A DNA stretch of 64,000 nucleotides, taken from Adineta ricciae. Its lineage: Eukaryota; Rotifera; Eurotatoria; Adinetida; Adinetidae. The stretch is from contig CAJNOJ010000074.1 of assembly GCA_905250025.1 (NCBI GenBank), forward strand, positions 124,001 through 188,000, given 5' to 3'. Below are positions 47,987 to 59,376 of this stretch, piece after piece. Under the pieces are notes generated by a model. It searched no databases, was not told the origin of the DNA, and saw only the letters and a list, made by a program, of their open reading frames with translations. The translations under genes and the position numbers were made by a program. Numbering within the stretch: the stretch's first letter is position 1; every line of letters begins with the position of its first letter.

Positions 47987-49779
47987 ATGACTGCTCTCTC
48001 ATCGAACACAAAGTATTATAAGGAAGCGTATAGTCTTTTTCAACAATGCACGAAGAACGAAGATCGACAAGATTTAGCCAATAAAGTTCTAGATGAAGCA
48101 TCATCATCCGGATCAGATACAAGCAAAATTACTCGCGCTTGTGCACGTGAATTCGAACAATTAATGCCACATGTGACGACACCATCGATTCTCGCGTCGT
48201 TTTTCGATCGTCTCACACAAGATCAATTAGATGAATTCATTCGTGATCGTGCCGCATCGTTTGTTTTGGAAAAGCTTCTTATTTACCTACCGAATGTTTT
48301 ATCAACTGAGAGTGAGCGAATCCATTCATCATACGAGCGTCTGTTCGAATGCGTTCGCGAGAATTTCAATGATTATATGCAAGAAAGTGGCACCGGTCAT
48401 ATAATTGCGTCGACCATTGCATTTCTCCATCCATTGATTATCTCTCCAAATACAAACGAATACGAGCCACTGATCGACGGTGGTCAAACGGCGAAAAAAT
48501 TCGCCGAATTGTCTTCCGATTGGAACGTACTCGATAAATTACGTCAAATGAAAAAATCAATTAAAAAAAGTTCCGCACATAATGAATTTGTCTATGCTAC
48601 CTTATTGCGAACATGTGGGTATGTCAGCGAGAAACTATATGCAAAATTAATTACACATCTTTGCGAAAAATATTATTCCAATATCAATGTCCAACATTTG
48701 CTAGATAAATGTTCGTCGTTTCTGTTTGAAGTTCTTGTCGAATTTCCATCGGACCAACGAGAGAAGATTCTTTATCCACTAGTGTTCGATCAGATCGACG
48801 AGATTTATCTCCATCCAATTGGAAATTTCTTCATTCAACGTTTATTGTTAACGCTGAATGACAAGAAAGTGTTGGAGAAAATTTATCAACTATTAATTCA
48901 AGAAGAAAGATTTGATAAACTTGTACATGAAGGACAAATCCGATTACTCATCACATTCATTCGCGTTTGCGAACGATTTTCGTGTCATTATGAAGAACTA
49001 GTCAATCGATTGAAGACAACCATTCATTGTACAAAGAATAATAATAATGAATTCATTCCGTGTGTGTTAAAACTACGAGCAGGTAAAGTCACTCCTCATT
49101 CTCTTCCAATAGCAATTATTCACATAGACGTTCTCATGCTATCTAACTTTTCGTGTAGAGAGGAAGCATATGTTCCCCACTGACTGTACAATCGGATTAG
49201 GGAACTAATGACAGGCAACGTTTCTCATAGTGTTGTATAACTTTTTTAGACAATGCTAACACTCAATTAATAACCAAAGAAGGTTCACTGGTCGTTCAAG
49301 CTCTTCTCCGTGCTGATAAAGTCGATTCATTAACTCGTCAATCATTTCTATCGTTAACTGGTGAGCAAATTGCATCGATTGCTTGTCATCCCAGTGGTTC
49401 TCATCTTCTTTGTCAATTAATTCTCAAATCAAATCTCTGGCCGATACTCCGACAGAAGAATTTCTATGAAAAACTCAATCAGATGTATACCAAAATGGCT
49501 TGCGATAAGGCAGCTTGTTGGTTTGTTACACAGTTATGGAAAAGTGCAATTACGATCGATCAAAAACTGGAAATGGCCAAGAGTCTAGCAAAAGATTTTC
49601 AAATCTTACGTTCACATACGTATGCACGGTTTATCACCTATGAAATGAATCTGACAGCTTTTTGTTCTCGACCTGACCAATGGAAGCGAAGTTTTGAAAC
49701 TGTTTTGAAAAAACATTCTCTTCTCGATGAGCTCGATGATGATAACAACAAGAGAAAGAAAAAGAAGAAGAAAACATGA
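47987..49779 (+). CDS. NOP9: nucleolar protein 9 (Pumilio-repeat)
   Basis: Two exons, 47987-49082 and 49250-49779, 541 aa. Pumilio-like repeats run through the protein; recognisable units include RDRAASFVLEKLLIYLPNVL, ESGTGHIIASTIAFLHPLI, LHPIGNFFIQRLLLTLNDKK, EGSLVVQALLRADKVDSLTR and HPSGSHLLCQLILKSNLWPI. The end is a basic nuclear/nucleolar signal (NNKRKKKKKKT). NOP9 binds the ITS1 boundary of pre-rRNA and is needed for 18S rRNA maturation in the small-subunit processome. Length is slightly below the human protein. A pyrimidine tract and AG sits immediately before the start, and the next gene begins 25 bp after the stop. Confidence 0.88.
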
Positions 49780-49804
49780 ATAATTGTTTTTGTTTTTGTT
49801 TCAG
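49780..49804 (+). promoter_or_regulatory. intercistronic trans-splice acceptor between NOP9 and TMED
   Basis: The 25 bp between the NOP9 stop and the TMED ATG consist of AATAATTG, a run of TTTTTG units and TTTCAG, with ATG directly after the AG. There is no room for a promoter. This is what a spliced-leader acceptor in an operon looks like; spliced-leader trans-splicing is known in rotifers. Confidence 0.55.
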
Positions 49805-50766
49805 ATGTTTTCCGAATCGATTGTTCATATCTTCTTCCTGTTTCTCGTTCTGTTCATTGGAACATTCCGTGCCTTCGACATTGAACTGACTGTACTGATT
49901 CCTGCTAGTCAACGTGAATGTTTCCATCAAGTTCTAGAAGCAGGGAAAACTGTTGAAATCGAATATGAAGTCTTAGCCGGTGGTGATATCGATATTAACT
50001 ATTGGTTTTATTCTCCGACAAATCGTGTTTTACAATCCGATTTTAAGAAACGCGATGGACATCAAACGTTGAAACTAGAAGAATCAGGAGAATATCGATT
50101 CTGTTTCGATAATTCAGTTTCCCGGTTCAATCAAAAACAAGTTTATTTCAGTTTACGACTCGTCAATGAACAGGGCCACAATGAACAAGATCGTATCACC
50201 GAATCATGGATGAATGATGTTGCACGAGATGAACTTGGAGAGTTACAAGACAAAATTCAGAACTTCAAAGTAAGTTTTCTCTTTACATATTTTACATGAA
50301 GTCGAGTAGATAAAATTCTTTTCATCGAGATTGTGTCCCTCACTACTGTGTCCCTAAGGATTGTTATAAACCAATGATAACACTGTGACTACTCTTACGC
50401 GACTGGCAAACAGCCTGAAATTCGATTTCTAATTTCAATTATTAGTCAATAACGATGCCTAATAAATGCGATGCGTGCAGAAACCGTTGAAGTTGATTTT
50501 ATTGCAGAATTGCACTCTTTTTGATTTAGGACATTTTTCAACGTATTTGGGATAATATGGAAGCAGCACAACGTTATCAAAAAGTGTTTAATAACTACGA
50601 AGTCCATGATCGTGTTATAGCCGAGAATAATTTTGAAAAAGTCAATTTCTGGTCAATCATTCACCTAGTACTGATGATTTCAGTGTCCGTTGTTCAAGTT
50701 GTTACCATTCGCAGCTTATTCGAATCGAAATCCGCTTATGGTAAACTCTTACGCGGAAAGAAATGA
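49805..50766 (+). CDS. TMED5: p24-family cargo receptor TMED1/5
   Basis: Two exons, 49805-50269 and 50530-50766, 233 aa. Signal peptide (MFSESIVHIFFLFLVLFIGT FRA), a GOLD domain (IELTVLIPASQRECFHQVLE, AGKTVEIEYEVLAGGDIDIN, YRFCFDNSVSRFNQKQVYFS), a coiled-coil stem (ELGELQDKIQNFKDIFQRIW) and one C-terminal membrane segment (FWSIIHLVLMISVSVVQVVT). The short cytoplasmic tail (IRSLFESKSAYGKLLRGKK) ends in KxK, fitting COPI/COPII recognition. p24 proteins cycle between ER and Golgi and package GPI-anchored and other cargo. The stem and TM match TMED1/TMED5 best; the choice between these two is uncertain. Confidence 0.88.
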
Positions 50767-51681
50767 GAGACGAACTGTTGAGATCCGAAGGCTTCGTACA
50801 TGTGTGTGTGTGTGTGTGTTGTTTTATTTAATTGTTTACATTAAAAGAAGCAAAAGCTAACGAAGAACAATTCAAAATTCAAGTATTCAACTCTTTTTCT
50901 TGCTTTTACGAACTTGTTAGCAACAAGAAATACTGATAATACTTTGCGCTCTTTTTTTCTTTCTCTTTTTTTCAGCAGTTGTTGTGAGAGGAGTGTATAC
51001 TGTGTATGCGTATGTGTTTGTAAGTGTCGATGTTGTTATTTTCTGTCGTCATTATTGTCGTTTATTCTGTTCTTTATTTTAGCCGATGTCTTTAACGAAA
51101 AAGAAGAAAGCGGGTGATGCATTTTCGTATTTCTTTTTCTGTTTTTTTTTTTAATAACACTCTCACATATACACACGCGGTATGTTAATAGAAAGCAATC
51201 TGTTCTTTATTATAGTCTCCCCTTTTTCTCTTTCCATCCATTTTCCATCACTCTCTTGACGGATCAATTTGATTAGACGAACAGAGATGATCGTCTAAAC
51301 AGAGATATATTAGATGTATGTATGTCCCGAAAGTAGGAATGACCAGCACTCCTTTCCACTCGCCCATCTGTTTCGAGTATAATAAGTCTTGTTCTTATGA
51401 GCGATTGAAGTAGGCGGTGCTAGGATTGATATATTATTCATTTATGGTAGCGGTTTCTTACCAGCGATACGAGTTTGTTGTGGAGTTTTTACATATCATT
51501 TATTTCGACTTTTATTCTTTTATGAGTGGATAATTTGAGTCAGTTTCTATGGTTAAGGAGAAAGCTGATTAACTTCTTTTCTCTCTTGCAGATAACATAC
51601 AACTGCTGTTGTGAATGAGAATCTGTTTCTGAAAGAGATCTTTTCTTTTTCCCTTCTAGATTTGTTAATTTTGTAAAAGAA
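50767..51681. other. no gene seen; (TG)n microsatellite near 50800-50820
   Basis: Contains a short TG run. An acceptor-like TTATTTTAG near 51080 is followed by a short open frame; it may be part of a 5' UTR exon of the next gene. Another acceptor-like CCCTTCTAG lies about 23 nt before the ATG at 51682. Confidence 0.45.
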
Positions 51682-52960
51682 ATGACGAATAACGGTGAAT
51701 ATTCAAATAAACCACGACCACGGTTATGTCATTTAAGACGATGGCCTGATTTTAACGGTTATGGATTTAATTTACATTGTGAGAAGAATAAGCCAGGCCA
51801 GTTCATTGGTAAAGTTGATCGAGAATCACCGGCCGAATCTGCTGGTTTACGCGAAGGTGATCGAATTATCGAAGTCAATCACGTTCCGATTGGGAACGAA
51901 AATCACACACAGGTCGTCGCTCGTATAAAAGAAGGCGTTTCGAGAGATGGTACAAAACATCCAGATGAAGTTATCTTATTAGTCGTAGATCCAGACACAG
52001 ATGAGTATTATAAGCGTAAGTCCATTGTTATACGTAGTAATGATCCAAATGTCGAAAAACTTGGAGTGAAAAATCGGAATGCATCAGGTTTGCTTTACAA
52101 ACAAGTATTTTATTTACGTTCGTACGTCTTTTTTCTTTTATCAATATAGATAACAGTGATGATTCACCAGTTTCATCGAACAGAAGTATGGGTAAAGGGG
52201 ATTCGCCATTGAATAGAGAAATCCCATCACCAATGCAAGCTCGAACAAGTGAAAATAGTCGGCAATACAAGAACGTGACAGAGATTACTGGTTCAAAAAT
52301 TACCCCAACGAAAGTAAGACAAACTTCAACTAAGTCAACAGTCTTCATCTTGAATTCATCAGCATGACATCTGTAAATAGTCAATCATTTCTGAATTCCA
52401 TATGTACATAAATAATCGAGTTTCTCGCAATTAACTTCTTGAGTAAGCTGACACTCAATCATTATTCCATTATTGTAAAATTCGCCATGACAATGCGATA
52501 TTTGCTGAATAAATCTGAAACTTTCATGTTTCGTCTTTAGAATGTTGACTCACCTACCACGTCACGCACATCTGATCGCGACTATGATCGAGTTGGAAAT
52601 ACGTATCTACCCTCATCACCTCCTTCATCGGACAAAAACAATCGTAGAGAACTCCCATCGAATCATGCCTATACGAATATCAACTCGTCGCCAAAATCTC
52701 CTCCACGTGATGTGTACGCCAAACCCATCGCAAGCAGTCCAGCGCGAACATCAGCCAGTAACGGTTTTGGTGGTGGCGTGTTAGAAATGAGTACGCTTAG
52801 ATTGACTAAAACGAACTCCATTGATCTTTCTTTGTGTTTAGCAATGTCGGTAGCTGAGTACCGAGCTAAGTTGAAAGAGCAACATGAACGAAAACGTGAT
52901 CCTCGACAAACCCAACAAATGACCATGAAACAAAAGCATGAACTGATCGATGGTCTATAA
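51682..52960 (+). CDS. NHERF-like PDZ scaffold with C-terminal ERM-binding-type motif
   Basis: Four exons, 51682-52087, 52150-52313, 52541-52790 and 52842-52960, 312 aa. One PDZ domain at residues about 13-105 with NHERF features: [60 protein letters not shown]. The carboxylate-binding loop (YGFN) is of the class I type. The middle is a Ser/Pro/Asn-rich linker. The end is basic and helical ([20 protein letters not shown]) and terminates [11 protein letters not shown], resembling the ERM-binding K-K-x-E-L-F-x-N-L terminus of NHERF1/2. Expected role: linking membrane transporters or receptors to ezrin/radixin/moesin under the plasma membrane. Vertebrate NHERF1 has two PDZ domains; only one is seen here. 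Confidence 0.82.
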
Positions 52961-53491
52961 ATTTTTTTCAACAGATAACGAAAACGAGAATAGAAAGAAT
53001 GCACTGGCAGTTCATGTTTTTCTTTTGACAATTTAAATTGATTTCACAAGTTCATTCGTGTTCTTTTTCTTCTTCTTCTTCTTTGGCTGTTATTTTCAAA
53101 TTTTATGATACCAATCATTGTGTCCGTGTTTCGCTTCACTTTTCGTCTCTTATCTCCCTCTTTCTTTATCTTTCTCATATCGACAGCGCGTTTGCACATA
53201 ATCCATAACAGTGAGCTGAAAGATTCTTTTGAGAAAACAAAAAAAAGCAAACCAAGCGCACACCCACGCACGCATCTTTGTACATTTGTGATTTTTATCG
53301 TCTGATTTTCTTTTCTGCTCATTGTCATTATTGTGGTTCAAAGAAATGTGTGATGATCTGTGTGTTGATAAAAACAAAATAAAAAAGAAACCTTTTTTTC
53401 GAATCATTTTTCGTTATTTTGTTTTATTTAGAAATGCAAAGAAAACAGCAACGGTCAGAAAATTAACCTGAGGAGAAATAAATACGCGCAT
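52961..53491. other. no gene seen; convergent 3' flanks
   Basis: Low-complexity CT-rich stretches and AAATAAA near 53475 and 53375 fit 3' ends of both neighbours. No exon. Confidence 0.5.
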
Positions 53492-54634
53492 TTATCTGAC
53501 TGAGCGTCGATAGATTGAAGTTTGACCAGCAGGCGGCCGACAGACAATTTTGTTAGGTGGTAAATCCCGAGTCGTACATCGTGTAGCTAAATCCGACAGC
53601 CACATTCCAATAAACCAAATCCGCTTCGCTTCCGCTTCTGTGAAATCATAGGAAACTAATTTCGCCATGATCACATTCGTCGTTTGTAAGCAGGGTATTG
53701 TCGCTCTCGAGTTCGAAGTTAGATCATAACCAATTTGATGTTCGATCGAAACTCGCAAGCCGAAGAATCGACTATCGATACAGGAGTAATCATATGTGTT
53801 CGTCTGTTTGATTTGAAAGAAATCGAAGTATGGTAATAAGCCGCGATTAAACTGATAGACGTATTCGCCGGAATTGGATTTCGTTTCGAAAACACATTGT
53901 TCAAGATCTTTTATATGGAGAAAATCGCAATAGTCGTCGTTGATATGCAATTCTTCTTCATCGCATTTGCCAATCGACGTGCGAATATCGAAAATATCAT
54001 CAAATGTTTCTGTGTAATTCGAGTTTCGTTTAGATTTGACAACATCAACATGGGTGAACTTCGTCGAATATTTCAATAGGCGCTTCGTAGAGAAAAATCG
54101 TTGATCAGTCGGATTACGTTTCAATTCGAGAATCAATCGTCGCGTTTGATAGCGTAAATACAATCGATACGTTAACTGATGATCATTCGTTTGACGAAAA
54201 CCAGCACATGTTAACTCGTGTTCGAATGTTGGAAGATCATTGATACCTTTGTTTTTGTTGAATGTGATTAGGAAGTGTTTGTCATTTCGTGGCCGACGTT
54301 CTTCATTTCGTAATGTATGTGCTGTGACACGTTGTCCATCAAGACTGTTCGGAAATTGACTTTGTTGTCGACGGTTTTGATATGTATAGACAGTACCGAG
54401 ACGAATTTCGACTGGTAGATAGTCGACTTGTTCATTTTCTTGGAAATCGTTGCATTTGCGAAGAAAATCATCGATAAACAATCGTTGTAAGTGTTCATTC
54501 GTTTGATCATCAGTGTCATCGTCATTTACAATTGGAACACAATTCGTTTTATACATGTGTTCCGGATTGACAATACCCGAATAAGAAACAAGTTGGACTT
54601 GAGTCTGTGCATTCGTTGCGTTTTCTATTAGCAT
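53492..54634 (-). CDS. unrecognised 380-aa protein
   Basis: Single-exon gene; ATG at 54634 is the first in the frame (the frame extends to a TTG at 54676, not credible). No signal peptide, membrane segment, Cys cluster or coiled coil. It has a glutamine/arginine-rich patch (TYQNRRQQSQFPNSLDGQ), a mixed alpha/beta-like centre (LTYRLYLRYQTRRLILELKR), and an acidic stretch (KCDEEELHINDDYCD). A VEIRLGTVY segment near residue 70, plus FDIRTSIGK and FGLRVSIEHQ further on, faintly recall the tunnel-fold triphosphate hydrolases (Cet1/CYTH type), but the usual E-x-E pair is incomplete, so no function is assigned. Divergently oriented to DRG1, about 430 bp away. Confidence 0.6.
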   Translation of the reverse strand: MLIENATNAQTQVQLVSYSGIVNPEHMYKTNCVPIVNDDDTDDQTNEHLQRLFIDDFLRKCNDFQENEQVDYLPVEIRLGTVYTYQNRRQQSQFPNSLDGQRVTAHTLRNEERRPRNDKHFLITFNKNKGINDLPTFEHELTCAGFRQTNDHQLTYRLYLRYQTRRLILELKRNPTDQRFFSTKRLLKYSTKFTHVDVVKSKRNSNYTETFDDIFDIRTSIGKCDEEELHINDDYCDFLHIKDLEQCVFETKSNSGEYVYQFNRGLLPYFDFFQIKQTNTYDYSCIDSRFFGLRVSIEHQIGYDLTSNSRATIPCLQTTNVIMAKLVSYDFTEAEAKRIWFIGMWLSDLATRCTTRDLPPNKIVCRPPAGQTSIYRRSVR

Positions 54635-55060
54635 TGTTCGCGTTTCAGTCGTCGGAAGAATTATGAGAGTCAACAAAAAAAAACTACTCCCTTTTATCTA
54701 CAATGCAATAACCCAATGAGTCATTCTTTCTATAGGCTTTACTCATTCGACTTGTTTTGCGCTATCGGTACAGCAACACATACGTGGCGAAAGCAGAAAG
54801 GTCGATCGAAAGAAAAGGTTGATTAAAGTACACGTTGGATAGTCACATAAGTGCATGATGTGCGTATCCAAGATATTTCACGCTTGAGGAATTGTTGCGT
54901 AACAAGACTTTTACTTGTTAAATTTTAATTTACCGTTGATTGCGAAAGTTGAGAACGTTCTGGAAAGTTCCAATGATTCAGAGATGAAGTAGCTTAATGT
55001 GATGAAATATATTTTAGATTTAATTAAAGAAAGACCAAAAACAAATCTAAAACTTCCATC
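54635..55060. promoter_or_regulatory. divergent intergenic region upstream of DRG1
   Basis: Shared 5' region between the 380-aa gene and DRG1. No motif can be named; ATATTTTAG near 55020 could be a leader acceptor for DRG1. Confidence 0.4.
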
Positions 55061-56440
55061 ATGGGTGTTCTTGAACGTATCGCTGATATTGAGGCTGAGA
55101 TGGAAAAAACTCAGAGAAATAAAGCAACAGCACGACATTTAGGTTTACTCAAAGCTCAATTAGCTAAATTACGACGAGAGATTATCGAACCTAAAGGTAG
55201 TGGTGGTGGTGGCAAAGGTGAAGGATTCGATGTCGCCAAAACTGGTGATGCTCGTATTGGTTTTGTTGGTTTTCCATCAGTCGGAAAAGTAAAATCATCA
55301 GCCAAACGATTTCGTCATTCGTTTGTTTACGTTCTAGAGTACCTTGTTAACGAATTTAGCCGGTGTTTATAGTGAAGTAGCTGCTTACGAATTTACTACG
55401 TTGACAACAGTACCCGGTGTAATTCGGTACAAGGGTGCCAAGATTCAACTACTTGATTTACCAGGTATCATCGAAGGTGCCAAGGACGGTAAAGGTCGTG
55501 GTAAACAAGTCATTGCAGGTATGTTCGTGAAAGAAGACGTTTTTCCGATTCTACGATGTTTTTTTGTTAAATAATTAGTTGCTCGAACGTGTAATCTGAT
55601 TTACATTGTACTGGATGTATTGAAACCGTTGGGTCACAAGCGATTGATTGAGTACGAACTTGAAGGGTTTGGAATACGTTTGAATAAAGAACCACCAAAT
55701 ATTTACTTCAAACGAAAGGATAAAGGAGGATTGAATTATCAAGCATTAGTTCAACAAACATCCTTGGATCTGGAAACAGTGAAAGCTATCTTAGGAGAAT
55801 ACAAAATTCACAATGCTGTAAGTGATACGTCGAACATTTCACAATCGGAGATATGCCTTTCTTGAACATTAGGATATCATTCTTCGCTGCGATGCAACTG
55901 AAGACGATATCATCGATTTAATTGAAGGCAATCGTGTTTATATTCCAGCTATCTACGTTCTAAACAAAATCGATCAAATCTCTGTGGAAGAATTGGATAT
56001 CATCTACAAAGTTCCTCATTGTGTTCCAATATCTGCTCATCATAAGTGGAATTTCGATGATCTGCTGGAGAAAATGTGGACGTATCTAAAACTTGTCAGA
56101 ATCTACACGAAACCGAAAGGTCAATTACCAGACTATTCAGCGCCTGTTGTCTTGACACAAGGCAAAAGTTCCGTGGAAGATTTCTGTAATAAAATTCATC
56201 GAGCCATTCTCTCTGACTTCAAATATGCATTGGTTTGGGTAAGCTGACGAGCTATCAATTTTGCTCTTTCCATTACAATCGAATGCTTTCAGGGAGCATC
56301 TGTGAAACATCTTCCTCAAAAAGTCGGCAAAGAACATGTTCTGTGAGTATTGATTCGTGTGGTCGGAAGTTCATTGTAATCGTTTTGAATTGTTTAGTTT
56401 GGACGAAGATGTCGTACAAATTGTCAAGAAGGCTGGTTAA
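55061..56440 (+). CDS. DRG1: developmentally regulated GTP-binding protein 1
   Basis: Six exons, 55061-55288, 55338-55518, 55579-55817, 55873-56238, 56293-56342 and 56398-56440, 368 aa, matching the usual DRG1 length of 367. N-terminal helical domain ([20 protein letters not shown]). The G domain has G1 GFPSVGKSTLL, switch [14 protein letters not shown]3 [11 protein letters not shown] with [13 protein letters not shown]4 NKID and G5 ISAH. Then come the HTH/S5D2L insert ([20 protein letters not shown]) and the C-terminal TGS domain ([35 protein letters not shown]). DRG1 is a ribosome-associated GTPase stabilised by DFRP1/ZC3H15. Residues diagnostic of DRG1 rather than DRG2 ([20 protein letters not shown]) are present. 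Confidence 0.97.
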
Positions 56441-56731
56441 GTCAATGTCATGTCTTATCTTTTTCTCGTTAAATAAAACATGTGATTGAATGGCGAAGAG
56501 GACTCGTCTTTTTTTTTGGATCAGAAAAACAACTATGCCAAGAATATCATATGAATAAAGAAGAAGTTAATTGTATAAAAACAGATTCTGATTGGATATG
56601 AAATGAATGGACTAATTTATTAGGAAAAATTAAATTAAAAATTGGATGTAATTAATCAATGCAAATTATGAATTCTTCTCGTGTATCATTTTCCAAATCT
56701 AAAAAAGGTGGGCTTATCAAATATGTCATTT

Positions 56732-57585
56732 TCAAAACGACATACTTAGTTTAGATCGATAACTCGATAGTTTCTTATGTAATTTTATCGATGTGATATT
56801 TTCATCTTCGAACAATGAATCATTTACTGTAGATTTCGTTTTAACAAATGTTTTATTGAATCTCTTCGATCCCAAATCATTGTCATCATCCATCATTGTG
56901 TTCGATAAGATTGAAAATGGGCTGATCGGTGCGAGTGAACGGATCGATCTCACCGTTTCATTCGCTTCATATATTGTATTCAATTCGCTCGAAGGACTCT
57001 GCTGCACTTGTCGAGGGAGTCCACCATAATAACTTCGTATAAGACCGGTCTCTAGCAATGGTCTAAAGCAAATGGTAACATTCGATTGATATGAAAACAC
57101 TTACTGAGAAATAATCGATTGAATATTATTCCAATGATCAATTTCATCGCGAATTTCTTCCTCGATAGCATCTAAATATTCCTTAGCTACTTGGCGTAAA
57201 CGTACCATTCTCTATGAAAAATAGAATTCCATGAGTATGTTTACGTTTGGTAAATGAAATCCAACCTTTTCCAAATAGACACGAGATGGTATGCGAAGAA
57301 AATGGCAAATATTGTTTAATGTATTGAATTTCTCTCCTAACGCATCCAAATGTTCGTCGATCTGTTCGATCGATTGACAGATAGTCTCATTCTGTTCATT
57401 CAGTTTTCGTTGATCACGTTCTAGGAGATCTATTGGTTATCGCATACAAAGCATGTTGACCAAAATCAGTTCCATTCAGATTGCTTACAATTTATTGAAA
57501 TTGCGATCAAATGACGTGAAGTATTGTGTAGTAATTTCGTTTTCAAAAAACGCTCTTTCGACCATTTCGAATGAATCAACGACAT
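56732..57585 (-). CDS. coiled-coil protein, unrecognised
   Basis: Four exons, 57585-57489, 57429-57266, 57211-57105 and 57062-56732, 232 aa, all phases consistent; the start ATG gives MSLIHSKWSKERFLKTKLLH. The first 140 residues are helical and charged (LLERDQRKLNEQNETICQSI, QIDEHLDALGEKFNTLNNIC, LRQVAKEYLDAIEEEIRDEI). The rest is polar with serine/threonine clusters and basic repeats (SIKLHKKLSSYRSKLSMSF at the end). It could be a cytoskeletal or centrosomal component, but no family was recognised. Divergently placed to the next gene, 136 bp away. Confidence 0.6.
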
Positions 57586-57721
57586 ATTTCGATATAAGAA
57601 AAGACAGACGAGAAGATGATAAACGAATCGAATCAAAACAAAGGAAAAGAAATCGCCCGTTCTATTAATAGTTAGTCCATCCGACTTGTGGTTATTTTCA
57701 TACGTGCATTTGAAAACGAAT

Positions 57722-59376
57722 ATGAGTTCTATATCAAAAGTATCCAGTCGATCGTCCGCATCTGATTTTTCATCATTTTCAAATGATCGATTTTCATCGG
57801 TTAGTAACTCTCATCTTTACAATTGGTTTTCATCATCATATTTGTAGACTTTAACTCTGCAAACCGTCGTAGACGCGAAACGAAGTGATATCAATATTCG
57901 AACAGTATTTTGTGGTGAACAGGTAAATAATCAAACCAAATCAAGTTCAAATCTAATTGTTTTTTTCTTTATATAAAGGACTGTCGTTTGAATGAACTAC
58001 GTTGTGTAACTGGTGCGATCATAGACCTGAACGTTGTTCAGGGTACGAGTCGTCCATTCGAACGTGTTAATTGGACAGTGTGTCATGATAACAGTGAAGT
58101 TCGTGACTTCGTCAGTCGTCGTTTGAAACATTGGATGCAACAGACACAGCTGGCCTGTGATATGGCTAGTGAAGATACTATTTTTCTCCTAGAACAACGT
58201 GATTAGTTGTTTTTCAAGAATAAGTCCTTATTGAAATGGAAGTTTTTTAGGTGAAAAACAACATATCAAAACCGGACCACCGACAACAGCAGTCAACTTT
58301 AGTCGTCGTTTCCGCACAAGAAGCTTAACTCGTTCGTGCTCTACTTCATGTTATCACTGGTACATCAATTTTCACGCTTTTAGAATCTGGACCAGTCAAT
58401 CTTCCCTCGCATTACGATAGTATACCTAACACTCCGTCACATTTCTCATACGGACAAGAAAAACCCTTTTCTGGTTTACTCGGTCGAACATTACTCGGTA
58501 AATTATCAGAAATTAAATACGAAATTTCATTTATATCGATCGTTGTTGGAATTTAGATCTTGATTCACAAGGTCCTACTTGTAAAAGATTATTCACCCCA
58601 CAAACAAATCATCGCCGAAGAGAATATTTCCACCATGATCCAACAGATGAGAATGTAAGTTTTGACCTGACCACAGAAATGAATGTTCATCTTGACTTTT
58701 TCTTTCTTGTAAAAGATTGCAATGACCGAAACGGAAATTCAACACTTAACAGAGTCTGCCAAGTGGGCTGGTGTTCTCTCCGATACATCGGATCATGAAC
58801 TGTAAAATCGATGGTTGAGATAATCCGATTTTAATGAATGTTAATCTGTTTTTAGAAACAATGTTCGTGTCTGCTTTGCGGACACCGTCTGTGTCTCGAA
58901 ATTAGCTGAAATTTTACGCAGTTATCATCTCCGACCTACATCTGATGTAAGCGAAGTCGAGTCTGTCCTCCAACAAAGTCGAATCAATGTCATCAATCGC
59001 GAGCAAATTCGACAATTCGATGGCAAGACCTATTGGTTTCATCGTATCCTACTTGACGATCATATACAATTTCCTGTGGGAATTAGTCGAAATTCCAACG
59101 AAGCACGACGACTTGCTTATCGCCATATGATTGATGTTTGTCTAAACGAAGATGGAATTAAAATGAAACGCTTATCAAATGATCGTGTCAAAGTTGTCAA
59201 AGGACCGAAAGTCGAAAAACAAACTCGACGTCAACCCATCGACGATTTAGACATGAATGGTAAGTAATTCAAGGACAACCGAACATCTTCGTCTCATCAT
59301 TTTTCGTTCTTCACTAGCAACCTACATTTCGATGAATGATCTTTCGTGTTTATCTCAATACAACATAGCTCATTGA
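57722..59376 (+). CDS. protein with dsRBD-like C-terminal domain
   Basis: About nine exons can be chained in phase from ATG 57722 to TGA 59376. The segment after exon 4 required a weak donor at 58332; the alternatives introduce stops. An N-terminal module (LNELRCVTGAIIDLNVVQGT, FVSRRLKHWMQQTQLACDMA) is unrecognised. A middle part is Pro/Ser-rich. Near the C-terminus, GKTYWFHRILLDDHIQFPVG followed by RNSNEARRLAYRHMIDVCL resembles the beta-beta-beta-alpha end of double-stranded-RNA-binding domains as in NF-kappa-B-repressing factor, with the A/R-rich helix that follows the third strand. No G-patch was found. Assignment is tentative. Confidence 0.5.

Noticed and set aside
50331-50380. GTGTCCCT repeats inside the TMED intron, similar to motifs in the 8.5-kb palindrome
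   Set aside because: The shared string is short and no inverted arm or element boundary is visible here.
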